Assembly: GCF_001887355.1 (NCBI RefSeq) | Contig: NZ_MPIN01000001.1 | Coordinates: 124,001 to 188,000 of the forward strand | Source of the DNA: Cystobacter ferrugineus | GTDB lineage: Bacteria > Myxococcota > Myxococcia > Myxococcales > Myxococcaceae | Length of the DNA: 64,000 nucleotides | Direction of reading: 5' to 3' | In this document: positions 21,601 to 29,028 of the stretch, piece after piece | How the letters are laid out: every line of letters starts with the position of its first letter | How positions within the stretch are numbered: position 1 is the stretch's first letter | Translations under genes and position numbers: made by a program | Notes under the pieces: generated by a model | What the model saw: the letters and a program-made list of their open reading frames with translations, nothing else | The model's database searches: none | Told to the model about the DNA's origin: nothing

Positions 21601-22143
21601 AGTGTGCGGCGCGCGCTCGCCATCCAGCTCGTCATCAACAAGGAATTCGGTCTGTCCAAGAACGAGAACCCCAACCAGGGCTCCTTCATCATCGAGGAGC
21701 TGACGGACCTGGTGGAGGCCGCCGTGCTCACCGAGTTCCGCTCCATCTCCGAGCGGGGCGGGGTGCTCGGGGCGATGGAGCGCATGTACCAGCGCTCGAA
21801 GATCCAGGAGGAGTCGCTCTACTACGAGACCCTCAAGCACGACGGCACGCTTCCCATCATCGGCGTGAACACCTTCCTGGATCCCAAGGGCTCGCCCACC
21901 GTGACGCCGCCCGAGGTCATCCGCGCCAACCGCGAGGAGAAGGATTACGCCATCGCCTCGCGCGATGCCTTCCGCAAGCGCAACGAGCAGTCTGCTTCCC
22001 AGGCGCTCGAGGCCGTGCGGCGCGCCGCGCTCGACAATGGCAACATCTTCACCGCGCTGATGGACGCCTGTAAGGTCTGCACGCTCGGGCAGATCTCCCG
22101 CACGCTGTACGAGGTGGGCGGGCAGTACCGGCGCAACATGTAA
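18676..22143 (+). CDS. icmF: fused isobutyryl-CoA mutase (B12 domain, G-protein chaperone, mutase)
   Basis: The 1155-residue protein has the IcmF order. The N-terminal B12 domain carries [12 protein letters not shown] (His about residue 31). The MeaI-type GTPase domain has [17 protein letters not shown] (about 207-221), [32 protein letters not shown] and [10 protein letters not shown] linker is followed by the mutase barrel (about 580-1155; [46 protein letters not shown]). It interconverts isobutyryl-CoA and n-butyryl-CoA; related enzymes also use pivalyl- or isovaleryl-CoA, so the true substrate is open. It follows meaB by 74 bp. The GTG start has no clear ribosome site. Confidence 0.94.
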   Translation: MRNVQLTPVPSPYKPRFHVRIVTAASLFDGHDAAINVMRRLMQASGAEIIHLGHNRSVAEIVDCAIQEDAQGIAITSYQGGHVEFFKYMIDLLRERGANIKVFGGGGGTILPAEIEELHRYGVSRIYSPDDGRAMGLQGMIDDLISQCDFEKRSADFKPLLDAPSLREPARLASLITVAENFPTVGEELRGALSRLVEKGPRVPVLGITGTGGAGKSSLVDELVRRFLADFPDKTLAVLSVDPSKRKSGGALLGDRIRMNSIDHPRVYMRSMATRQSNLALSKHVGDSIEICKAAGFDLIVVETSGIGQSDTEITEHSDVSLYVMTAEYGAATQLEKIDMLDFADVIAINKFDKRGSLDALRDVRKQWKRNHNAFTTPDEALPVYGTIASQFNDPGMNQLYRAIIDTISKRTGAPLQSGFQLTPGMSEKKWIIPPERTRYLAEIVETCEGYDRFVRSQAAIARRMYQLHGTIEALRANVGKKHLEIVEPKDTSDVVHVTERVEGEPAYLGELVELYRDLESRLHADCRRLLSEWPATKRRYAASKYQFQVRDKVIELDLYTESLSHLRIPKIALPRYEDWGDILTWLLRENAPGAFPFTAGVFPLKRENEDPARMFAGEGGPERTNKRFHYVSRGLPAKRLSTAFDSVTLYGEDPDFRPDIYGKVGNSGVSIANVDDAKKLYSGFDLADPTTSVSMTINGPAPMLLGFFLNAAVDQQCEKWIRAQGLVGEIDKKIDALYQERGLPRPRYQGDLPQGNDGLGLLLLGVSGDEVLPRDVYERIRASTLQSVRGTVQADILKEDQAQNTCIFSTEFALRLMGDIQQYFIDKKVRNFYSVSISGYHIAEAGANPISQLAFTLANGFTFVEYYLSRGMHIDDFAPNLSFFFSNGMDPEYSVLGRVARRIWAKAMRDKYGGNDRSQKLKYHIQTSGRSLHAQEIAFNDIRTTLQALLALNDNCNSLHTNAYDEAITTPTEESVRRALAIQLVINKEFGLSKNENPNQGSFIIEELTDLVEAAVLTEFRSISERGGVLGAMERMYQRSKIQEESLYYETLKHDGTLPIIGVNTFLDPKGSPTVTPPEVIRANREEKDYAIASRDAFRKRNEQSASQALEAVRRAALDNGNIFTALMDACKVCTLGQISRTLYEVGGQYRRNM

Positions 22144-22192
22144 CGTCCGCGAGGGGGACGGGGCGCGCGGAGTCACCCCCGCGGGCCCGTCC

Positions 22193-23272
22193 TCATCGCA
22201 GCGCGGGGTAGTCGGTGTAGCCCTTCTCCTCGCCCGAGTAGAAGGTCGCCCGGTCGGGTTCGTTGAACGGACCGCCCCGCTTGTAGCGCTCGGGCAGATC
22301 CGGGTTGGCGAGGAACGGCACGCCGTAGGCGACGAGATCCGCCTCGCCCCGCTCGAGTGCCTCCTGGCCGGCGCGCGCGTCGTAGCCCCCGTTCACGATG
22401 AAGGCGCCCTTGAACGCCTCGCGCAGGAGGGGCGAGATGCGAGCCTTCACCGGGACGGACTCGCTCGGGAGGGACTCCGTCACGTGCAGGTAGCCGATGC
22501 CGAGCTCGTTCAGCTTCCGGGTGAAGTAGGTGAACGTCTCGACGGGCGTGCTGTCCGACATCGAGAACATGGAGAAGGTCGGTGAGAGCTTGTAGCCGAC
22601 CCGCCCGGCGCCCCAGACGTCCACCACCGCCTCGGTGACCTCCAGCGGCAGCCGCGCGCGATTCGCGATGCTGCCTCCATAGGCGTCCGTGCGGTGGTTG
22701 GAGCCATCGCGCAGGAATTGATCGAGCAGGTAGCCATTGGCGCCATGCAGCTCGACGCCGTCGAAGCCCGCCGCCTTGGCGTTCTCGGCCGCGCGCCGGA
22801 ACTGCGCGACGACGTCCGGCAACTCGCTCGTGTCGAGCGCCCGCGGCGTCACCAGCGGCGTCATTCCCTGGGAGGTGAACACCGTCCCGTCCGCCGCGAT
22901 CGCCGATGGGGCGACGGGGCGGGCGCCTCCTTGGAACTCGGGATGGGACATCCGCCCCACGTGCCAGAGCTGGGCGTAGATGATTCCCCCCGCCGCATGC
23001 ACCGCGTCGGTCAGCGTCTTCCAGCCGCGCACCTGCTCGGGCGAGTGGATGCCCGGCGTGCGGATGTAGCCCACTCCCTGCCGGCTCACCTGGGTGGCCT
23101 CGGTGATGAGCAGTCCGGCCGAGGCGCGCTGGACGTAGTAGGTGGTCGCCAGGGGATTGGGAACATTGCCCTCGAGCGCGCGGCTGCGCGTCATGGGCGC
23201 CATCACCATCCGGTTCTTCAGCTCGAGACCACCCAGACGGAACGGAGAGAAAAGGCTCGGTTTTGCTTCCAT
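22193..23272 (-). CDS. Old Yellow Enzyme family alkene reductase (NADH:flavin oxidoreductase)
   Basis: ATG 23272 has GGAG 8 nt upstream and gives 359 residues. This is an FMN-dependent ene-reductase: NRMVMAPMTRSRA at the start, ITEATQVSRQGVGY, AQLWHVGRMSHP, and ELHGANGYLLDQFLRDGSN with the substrate-binding His/Asn pair, then YGGS. NemA-like members reduce activated C=C bonds and nitro-esters. It is divergent from an AraC-type regulator with a 73-bp shared gap that contains repeated ATGGACG elements, so that regulator probably controls it. Convergent with icmF across 49 bp. Confidence 0.92.
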   Translation of the reverse strand: MEAKPSLFSPFRLGGLELKNRMVMAPMTRSRALEGNVPNPLATTYYVQRASAGLLITEATQVSRQGVGYIRTPGIHSPEQVRGWKTLTDAVHAAGGIIYAQLWHVGRMSHPEFQGGARPVAPSAIAADGTVFTSQGMTPLVTPRALDTSELPDVVAQFRRAAENAKAAGFDGVELHGANGYLLDQFLRDGSNHRTDAYGGSIANRARLPLEVTEAVVDVWGAGRVGYKLSPTFSMFSMSDSTPVETFTYFTRKLNELGIGYLHVTESLPSESVPVKARISPLLREAFKGAFIVNGGYDARAGQEALERGEADLVAYGVPFLANPDLPERYKRGGPFNEPDRATFYSGEEKGYTDYPALR

Positions 23273-23309
23273 GGCTGTCTCCTCGATGAGGTGCTTCGGC
23301 GCGACGGTC

Positions 23310-23347
23310 ATGGACGGAGGATGTCGAGGCGGTTATGGACGTTCCAT
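23310..23347. promoter_or_regulatory. candidate operator in the alkene reductase/AraC divergent gap
   Basis: The heptamer ATGGACG occurs at 23310-23316 and again at 23335-23341, 25 bp apart, which is the direct-repeat layout used by AraC-family dimers. The second copy also forms the inverted repeat ATGGA-CGT-TCCAT (23335-23347), which runs into the regulator's own start codon. Autoregulation plus control of the reductase is an inference. Confidence 0.35.
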
Positions 23348-24317
23348 GTCAGTTGCTCCAAAAAAATTGTCCGAGCGTCCAGCCCCCGTGGAGCAGTCCG
23401 CCGCCGATGTCCTGGCGGATGTATTGGATTCGATGCGCCTGACGACGCTCATGCATGGCGGCTTCGATCTGGGCGCGCCCTGGGGCCTGCGGTTTCCTGG
23501 CATCGAGGCCGCGCACCTCATCGTCGTGGGGCAGGGCCGTGCCCGGCTCGAGCTCGATGGAGAGCGCACCCCCAGCACGCTCGCCGCGGGCGACCTGGCC
23601 TTGCTGCCACTCGGAGGGAGCTACTCGCTGCGTGACGCCGAGGGGAGCCCGCTCCATGTCCTGGGCCAGGGCGAATGCGAGCGAAACCGCACGGTGGGGC
23701 CCATCCGGGTGGGCGGCGACGGCGACCGGACCCGCCTCGTCACGGGCTCGTTCCAGTTCGGCACCACCTCTCGCGCGCCCCTGTTCAAGAAACTCCCGCG
23801 CGTCCTCCATGTCGCCGCGGATGATCCGGATGCCGCCTCCTCGCTGGCGTCCACCGTGCAATTGCTCCTCGCGGAGAGCGCCTCGCCCCGTCCGGGCACC
23901 ACGGTCATCATGGCCCGGCTGGCGGAGATCCTGCTGGTCCAGGCCCTGCGCACCCATGTCGAGAAGCCGGGCCTGTGCTCGCTCGTGGATCCTCCCATCG
24001 CCAAGGCGCTCGCGCTCATCCACGAGCGGCCCGCCGAGGACTGGAGCGTCGAGCGCCTCGCGACGGCCGTGGCGCTCTCGCGCTCGGGTTTCGCCGCGCG
24101 CTTCAGCACGATCGTGGGAGACCCGCCGTTGGAGTACCTCGCGCGGTGGCGGATGACGAAGGCCGCCCAGTCCCTGCGGGAAACCGCGCTGTCCCTGGGA
24201 GAGATCGCGCGGCAGGTCGGCTACCAGAGCGAGGCGTCGTTCAACCGGGCCTTCAAGCGCTGGGAGGGAGTGGCCCCGGGCACGTACCGCCGGGAGCGGC
24301 GTCCTCGCCTCGGATAG
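23346..24317 (+). CDS. AraC family transcriptional regulator (cupin N-terminal domain)
   Basis: The 323-residue protein from ATG 23346 has an N-terminal cupin-like effector domain (about residues 25-190; HLIVVGQGRARLELDGE, LAAGDLALLPLGGSYSL). The C-terminal AraC-type double helix-turn-helix (about 215-320) includes WSVERLATAVALSRSGFAAR and SLGEIARQVGYQSEASFNRA. This subfamily often sits beside oxidoreductases and responds to small reactive compounds. Its divergent arrangement with the alkene reductase makes that gene the likely target. Upstream in-frame extension to 23142 overlaps the reductase gene and was discarded. Confidence 0.9.
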   Translation: MSVAPKKLSERPAPVEQSAADVLADVLDSMRLTTLMHGGFDLGAPWGLRFPGIEAAHLIVVGQGRARLELDGERTPSTLAAGDLALLPLGGSYSLRDAEGSPLHVLGQGECERNRTVGPIRVGGDGDRTRLVTGSFQFGTTSRAPLFKKLPRVLHVAADDPDAASSLASTVQLLLAESASPRPGTTVIMARLAEILLVQALRTHVEKPGLCSLVDPPIAKALALIHERPAEDWSVERLATAVALSRSGFAARFSTIVGDPPLEYLARWRMTKAAQSLRETALSLGEIARQVGYQSEASFNRAFKRWEGVAPGTYRRERRPRLG

Positions 24318-24405
24318 CTCGCCCGCTGGGAGAAAACGTCTCCACCGGGGGCGATTACTCGTCCGACGTGTGGGCCCGCGCCCAGTACCTGGCGTCGCGG
24401 GGATT

Positions 24406-25029
24406 CTAGGCGCGCCGCTTGGGCCCGGACGGGGCAGGGGAGGCGGGCGGTGCATCCCCCCGGTTCAGCAGGAGCGCCCGCGCGGCCGCGAGCAGCTCGT
24501 CCGAGAGTGGCTGGGACACCGTGGCCCGCGCCAGCGTCATGGCCCCGAAGCACACCACGATTGTCGCCAACGCCTTCTGGCGCGCCGTCAGGTCCGGCTC
24601 GTCCTCCAGGTGCGCCTGGGCGTCGCGGGCCAGCGCGTCGAGTTCCTCGGCGAGCATGGCCTGCACCTCGGGAGAGGAGCGCGTGAGGTCAGACCAGACG
24701 GAGGGCATGATGCAGGCCATCGTCGGGTCATCCCGGCGCTGCTGGTTGAGGTAGCGGCGCACGAAGTGGCCCAGCCACTCCTGGCCCCTGAGCTCCTCGA
24801 GCCCCGCTCCCCACCGCGCCCGGCTCTGCTGGAGGAAGGCCCGCAGGCTCTCCACGACCAGCGCCTCCTTCGAGGCGAAGTGCGCGTAGAAGCCCCCCAC
24901 CGTCAGGCCCGCGGCGCGCATGACCCGCTCCACGCTCGCCCCCTCGAAGCCATGCTTGCGGAAGAGCGACTCCGCGGCCGAGAGGATGCGCGTGTGCGTC
25001 GACTGCTTGTGCTCGGGTCCGTATCTCAT
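24406..25029 (-). CDS. TetR family transcriptional regulator
   Basis: The 207-residue protein from ATG 25029 starts RYGPEHKQSTHTRILSAAE and carries the TetR helix-turn-helix (about residues 14-55; LFRKHGFEGASVERVMRAA, GLTVGGFYAHFASKEALV). A C-terminal ligand-binding/dimer domain follows (TetR_C type; WLGHFVRRYLNQQRRDD). GTG 25077 would add 16 residues upstream, but nothing favours it. The target is unknown; the nearest divergent gene is the FabF-type ketosynthase, 146 bp away, a possible target. Confidence 0.88.
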   Translation of the reverse strand: MRYGPEHKQSTHTRILSAAESLFRKHGFEGASVERVMRAAGLTVGGFYAHFASKEALVVESLRAFLQQSRARWGAGLEELRGQEWLGHFVRRYLNQQRRDDPTMACIMPSVWSDLTRSSPEVQAMLAEELDALARDAQAHLEDEPDLTARQKALATIVVCFGAMTLARATVSQPLSDELLAAARALLLNRGDAPPASPAPSGPKRRA

Positions 25030-25175
25030 GGGATGGCGATCATCATCGAATAGAAGCCACTCTGGCAACTTCAGCACATGGACAATGAGATTATGACCAT
25101 TATATCATCCTCGTTCAAGGCCGCTCGCCCGGGGAATCGCTCCGGGCGGGTCCGAGCCAGAGGAGGGTGGTCCAG

Positions 25176-26417
25176 ATGGAGAAGCGACGCGTGGTGGTGA
25201 CCGGGCTGGGGCTCATCAGCCCCTGTGGCACGGGCGTGGAGAAGAGCTGGGAGGCGCTCGTGCGGGGCCAGAGCGGCGTGGGGCCCATCACGCTCTTCGA
25301 CGCGAGCGGGTTGGACTGCCGCATCGCCGGAGAGGTGAAGGACTTCCGCCCCGAGGACTTCATCGATCGGCGGGAGCTGCGGCGGATGGACCGGTTCTGT
25401 CAGTTCGCGGTGAGCGCCGCGGACATGGCGATGAAGGACTCGGGACTGGCCATCACCCCCCAGAACGCCGAGCGGGTGGCGGTGCTCGTCGGCTCGGGGA
25501 TTGGTGGCATCGGCAGCCTGGAGGAGACGTACCGGCGGGTGCTGGAGAAGGGGGCGGACCGCATCAGCCCCTTCTTCATCCTGCAGATGATCATCAACAT
25601 GGCGCCGGGCCACATCTCCCTGCGCCATGGCATCAAGGGCCCGAGCTGGTCCACCAACTCCGCGTGCGCCACCAGCGCCCACGCCCTGGGCGAGGCCCTG
25701 CGGGGCATCCAGCGCGGTGACTACGATGCCGCCGTGGTCGGTGGTGCCGAGGCGCCCATCACGGTTTTGGGCGTGGGCGGCTTCGCGGCGATGAAGGCGC
25801 TGTCCACGCGCAATGACGCCCCCGAGCGCGCCAGCCGGCCCTTCGACGTGGATCGCGACGGCTTCGTGGTGGCCGAGGGCGCGGGGATGCTGGTGCTGGA
25901 GACGTGGGAGCACGCCCGGGAGCGCGGCGCGAAGGTCTACGCGGAGCTGTCCGGCTATGGCGCCAGCTCGGACGCGTACCACGTGACGCACCCCGCGCCC
26001 GGCCACGAGGGCGCCCAGCGCAGCATGCGGCTGGCCCTGGCGGACGCGCGGCTCGAGCCCTCGGACATCGGCTACATCAACGCCCATGGCACGTCCACGG
26101 ACGTCGGCGACGCGCTGGAGATGGAGGGCATCGCGCGGGTGTTCGGCGAGGCGGCCCAGCGGGTCGCCGTCTCCTCCACCAAGTCCATGACGGGGCACAT
26201 GAATGGCGCGGCCGGCGCGGCCGAGGCCGTCATCAGCGTGCTGGCGCTCCAGCGCGGTGTCCTGCCCCCCACGATCAATCTCGAGAAGCAGGATCCCCGA
26301 ATCACCCTCGACTGCATCCCCCAGCGCGCGCGCGAGCGGCGGGTGGAGGCGGTGATGAGCAACTCGTTCGGCTTCGGGGGGACGAACGTGTCGCTCGTGT
26401 TCCAGCGGCCGGCATGA
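25176..26417 (+). CDS. fabF: beta-ketoacyl-ACP synthase II (FabF-type)
   Basis: The 413-residue ketosynthase carries out elongating condensation of acyl-ACP with malonyl-ACP. The active-site Cys is in TNSACATSAHALGEAL (about residue 164), with His in NAHGTSTDVGD and His in KSMTGHMNGAAGAAEA, giving the Cys-His-His triad. ATG 25176 has AGGAGGG 8 nt upstream, better placed than GTG 25167. It stands alone, without acpP or fabG, so it is probably an extra copy used for branched or specialised fatty acid synthesis and not the housekeeping fabF; this is inferred from context only. Confidence 0.9.
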   Translation: MEKRRVVVTGLGLISPCGTGVEKSWEALVRGQSGVGPITLFDASGLDCRIAGEVKDFRPEDFIDRRELRRMDRFCQFAVSAADMAMKDSGLAITPQNAERVAVLVGSGIGGIGSLEETYRRVLEKGADRISPFFILQMIINMAPGHISLRHGIKGPSWSTNSACATSAHALGEALRGIQRGDYDAAVVGGAEAPITVLGVGGFAAMKALSTRNDAPERASRPFDVDRDGFVVAEGAGMLVLETWEHARERGAKVYAELSGYGASSDAYHVTHPAPGHEGAQRSMRLALADARLEPSDIGYINAHGTSTDVGDALEMEGIARVFGEAAQRVAVSSTKSMTGHMNGAAGAAEAVISVLALQRGVLPPTINLEKQDPRITLDCIPQRARERRVEAVMSNSFGFGGTNVSLVFQRPA

Positions 26418-26441
26418 GGCGGGAGGAGCCCGCCCCCCGGG

Positions 26442-27689
26442 TCACTTCTCCAGGTGGTCGATGATGTGCTGGACGCCCGAGGCCCGTTGCTCCTGTCCGG
26501 GGATGGGCTTGTTGCTGACCTTCTGCCAGGCGGTCCGGGTATCGGGCATCTTCTTCATGTCCTGCAGACCCGCCGCGGCATCCTCGGGGGTATAGCCCGA
26601 GTAGTCCGTGCGCTGCGGCATCCCGAGCTGCTGGCGGATCTTGTTCTCCGACGGCGCATTGGGACGGCCCGGGGTCGGTTGCATCCCCACCGTCTCGAAC
26701 TCTTCCTTGAGCTGGGCGTGGAAGTTGATCTTCCCCTGAAGCCGTTGGCCGCCTCCGGCTTCCACCTCGTCGGCTGCTTGGAAGACGGGGTGGTGCTGGA
26801 GATTGCTTTGCTGCACCGTTCCCACCTGCATGCCATGGGCCGCGCGATGGGCGTGAACCATCTCATGCCCCATGCTGTTGGCGCGATTCTGGGGGGAGCT
26901 GGCTTCATTGGCGTTGTAGGTCACCTTGCTGGCCCGGCCCTCGCCCGCGTGACCACTGGTACGGTAGGCCGGGTTTGTTTCGAGGAGCGCCTTCTGCGTG
27001 TGCTTCTCAACCACCTTGGCCATGCCCTTCGAGTCACCCTCTTTCAGAGCGGCCAGATCGTTGCGGATGGCATTCTCGTCGAACTCGCCGTGCCGGGGCC
27101 CGTGGGTCATCTTGTTGCCGGCGTGGATGTCCACGGCCGTCGCCGGTTTCTGGGTCGTCCCCAGGGCGCCCTTATTGAGTCTCGCGGTGCTGCCGTTGAT
27201 GTCCGTCAGCATCTTGTTGCCGTCGGACTGCGTCCCATCCGGATTGTTCTCCATCAGCGTGTGGATGGAGGCCCGGGAGTCGCGCGTGTGATCGGCGAAC
27301 TCATGGGGCTCCAGTTTGTCCCGGCGGGTGCGGATGCCCGGCAGGTCCGGATGCACCATGCCGTGGTCGGTCTTCTTGAGCGACTCCCGGCCATTCTTGA
27401 GTTCGTCCGGGCTCGGTGCGCGGGGACGCTGGCCGTACACGGGGGCCCGGGGCAGGGGAGGCGGCGCGGGAGCAGGGCGCGCGGGGGTGCCCGTCAGGTT
27501 GACGCTCCCCTGCTGCGCGGCCGGAGCGAGTGAATCCGTGACCGGGGGCGGGGCCGCGGGGGCCGTGGCGCTGGTCTGCTGCGTGGGCGCCGAGGCTTTG
27601 GTGGGAGAAGTCGGCGAAGTCGGCGCGCTGCGTGCCGTCGAGGTCGTCGAGGGGAGGGGGCTGACGTTCGGCCGGTTGACCTTCATCAT
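26442..27689 (-). CDS. M91/NleD-like zinc metalloprotease effector candidate, downstream paralog
   Basis: The 415-residue protein has no signal peptide. It opens with about 90 residues rich in Ser/Thr/Pro/Ala (TSTARSAPTSPTSPT, APAPPPLPRAP), a flexible translocation-type region. The catalytic region holds NSMGHEMVHAHRAAHG (His275-Glu276-x-x-His279, gluzincin motif), LKEEFETVG with a candidate third zinc ligand, and SENKIRQQLGMPQRTDYSG, matching the closing block of M91 (NleD-type) peptidases. It starts 3 bp after the stop of its paralog, with GGAG 9 nt before ATG 27689, so the pair is one operon. The protease function is inferred from motifs; secretion route and targets are unknown. Confidence 0.78.
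   Translation of the reverse strand: MMKVNRPNVSPLPSTTSTARSAPTSPTSPTKASAPTQQTSATAPAAPPPVTDSLAPAAQQGSVNLTGTPARPAPAPPPLPRAPVYGQRPRAPSPDELKNGRESLKKTDHGMVHPDLPGIRTRRDKLEPHEFADHTRDSRASIHTLMENNPDGTQSDGNKMLTDINGSTARLNKGALGTTQKPATAVDIHAGNKMTHGPRHGEFDENAIRNDLAALKEGDSKGMAKVVEKHTQKALLETNPAYRTSGHAGEGRASKVTYNANEASSPQNRANSMGHEMVHAHRAAHGMQVGTVQQSNLQHHPVFQAADEVEAGGGQRLQGKINFHAQLKEEFETVGMQPTPGRPNAPSENKIRQQLGMPQRTDYSGYTPEDAAAGLQDMKKMPDTRTAWQKVSNKPIPGQEQRASGVQHIIDHLEK
27440..27689. repeat. direct repeat, copy 1: 5' region of the downstream M91-type gene
   Basis: This segment aligns with 28622-28868 almost without gaps and with only scattered substitutions. It is far more similar than the central parts of the two genes, which shows tandem gene duplication with retained or homogenised 5' ends. 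Confidence 0.8.
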
Positions 27690-27692
27690 GTG

Positions 27693-28868
27693 TCACTTCT
27701 CCAAATGGTTGACGATCTCGGCGACGGGCGGCTCCTTCTGTGTGAGCCGCGTCAAGAGACCGTTTTTGACGTGCTTGTTGGCCTCCAGCAGCATTTGGTG
27801 GTTGGCGCCCCCGGGGACCTCACCCGAGTAGTCCTTGCGCGGGGGCATCCCGAGCTCCTTGCGGATCTTGTTCTCCGTCGGAGCATCGGGATTGCCCGGA
27901 GTGCGCTGGAGGCCCACCGTCTCGAACTCCTCCTTGAGGAGGGCGTGCTGGTTGATGACCTCCTTGGGATAGTTCACCTCCCCTGGATTCTTGGGCTCGA
28001 AGGGCTTGAGCGCGGGGTGCTGGGCATGCTTGCTGACTTCCAGCGGAGCGACCTGGACGCCATGGGCCGCGCGATGGGCGTGAACCATCTCATGTCCCAG
28101 GCTGTTGGCGCGGAAGTCCCCGGGATGCAGCGCCACGTCCGTGGAATCGATCTTGCCGCCATTCGGATTGTATTTGACGGTGCTGGCCGCGCCCGTGCCC
28201 GGCTTGCCATCGAAGCGGTACGCGGGCCTGGACTCCGCGAGCTTGTCCGCATCGGAGGCGAATGCCGAGACCCGGGGGCTGTGGGTCATGCTATTGGCGG
28301 AGTGGATGTCCACGGCCGTCAGCGGCTTCTGAGGCGTTCCCGTGGCGCCGGGGTTGAGCTGCTCGGTCTTGTTGTTGATGTCCGTCAGCATCTGCCGGCC
28401 GGTGTCATTCTCCATCAGCCTGTGCGTGGAGGCGCGGGCGTCACGCGTGAAGTCGGCGAACTCATGGGGCTGCGCGAATGCATTCCGGCGGGTGCGGATG
28501 CCCGGCAGGTCCGGATGCACGACACCGTGGTCCGCCGGCTTGAGCGACACCTCGCCATTCTTGATCTGGTCCAGGTGGGAAGGGGATGTGCCCGCGTTGT
28601 TGCTGGGACGCTGGTTGAACAAGGGGGTTCGGGGCAGGGGAGGCGGCGCGGGAGGAGGGCGCGCGGCGGTGCCCGTCAGGTTGACGCTCCCCTGCTGCGC
28701 GGCCGGAACGAGCGAATCCGTGACCGGGGGCGGGGCCGTGCGGGCCGTGGCGCTGGTGTTCTGCGTGGGCGCCGTGGGGGTGGTGGGAGAAGTCGGCGAG
28801 GTCGGCGCGCTACGTGCCGTCGAGGTCGTCGAGGGGGGAGGGCTGACAGTCGGCCGATTGACCTTCAT
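27693..28868 (-). CDS. M91/NleD-like zinc metalloprotease effector candidate, upstream paralog
   Basis: The 391-residue protein is a clear paralog of its neighbour. It has the same Pro/Ser/Thr-rich N-terminus (residues 1-90), HPDLPGIRTRRN, and ANSLGHEMVHAHRAAHG with His259-Glu260-x-x-His263. LKEEFETVGLQ (Glu313, 314, 316) is followed by TENKIRKELGMPPRKDYSG and the shared last residues NHLEK. The N-terminal 80 residues and the zinc block are nearly identical between copies, while the middle (residues 150-255) diverges. There is no ribosome site before ATG 28868, but TATAAT lies 7 bp upstream, so the message may be leaderless. No obvious immunity gene or secretion machinery is adjacent. Confidence 0.78.
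   Translation of the reverse strand: MKVNRPTVSPPPSTTSTARSAPTSPTSPTTPTAPTQNTSATARTAPPPVTDSLVPAAQQGSVNLTGTAARPPPAPPPLPRTPLFNQRPSNNAGTSPSHLDQIKNGEVSLKPADHGVVHPDLPGIRTRRNAFAQPHEFADFTRDARASTHRLMENDTGRQMLTDINNKTEQLNPGATGTPQKPLTAVDIHSANSMTHSPRVSAFASDADKLAESRPAYRFDGKPGTGAASTVKYNPNGGKIDSTDVALHPGDFRANSLGHEMVHAHRAAHGVQVAPLEVSKHAQHPALKPFEPKNPGEVNYPKEVINQHALLKEEFETVGLQRTPGNPDAPTENKIRKELGMPPRKDYSGEVPGGANHQMLLEANKHVKNGLLTRLTQKEPPVAEIVNHLEK
28622..28868. repeat. direct repeat, copy 2: 5' region of the upstream M91-type gene
   Basis: Partner of 27440-27689. A second, shorter near-identical block surrounds the HEMVHAHRAAHG codons in each gene (about 26825-26885 and 28055-28115). Confidence 0.8.
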
Positions 28869-28875
28869 CTATATG

Positions 28876-28881
28876 ATTATA
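28876..28881 (-). promoter_or_regulatory. TATAAT -10 element placed for a leaderless transcript
   Basis: A perfect TATAAT lies 7 bp upstream of ATG 28868 in an A+T-rich pocket (28869-28890). Transcription would then begin at or next to the start codon. No ribosome site and no good -35 (17 bp further up reads about CGCACC) are visible. Confidence 0.45.
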
Positions 28882-29028
28882 GTCAATTCTGGGTGAAAGG
28901 TGCGTGTCCGGCCCCATTTTCCGGGCCGTGTGCGGGGCTCTCTCCTCTCGAGAACAGGAAGGGAAAAGTCTCGGCGGGTGAGAGCGGCGGGGGTCGCCGC
29001 TCTCGGGCCCGCGGACGCGCCGTGGGGC

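Noticed and set aside
18124..22176. A 1350-codon open frame on the minus strand opposite meaB and icmF
   Set aside because: It is a shadow produced by G+C-rich codon use. The translation is rich in Arg/His/Ala/Gly with no domains, and the plus strand carries complete, motif-confirmed enzymes.
22144..22192. Imperfect G+C-rich inverted repeat between icmF and the alkene reductase gene
   Set aside because: The stem needs a bulge and no T-run follows, so support for a terminator is weak.
24352..24409. Coding-like tail SSDVWARAQYLASRGF before a stop, between the AraC and TetR genes
   Set aside because: Too short and without recognisable family features; there is no frame-consistent upstream part apart from the antisense of the flanking genes.
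26418..26434. GGCGGG-AGGAG-CCCGCC hairpin between fabF and the M91-type gene
   Set aside because: Short stem, no U-tract on either strand. It could be chance in this G+C-rich DNA, so it was not called a terminator.
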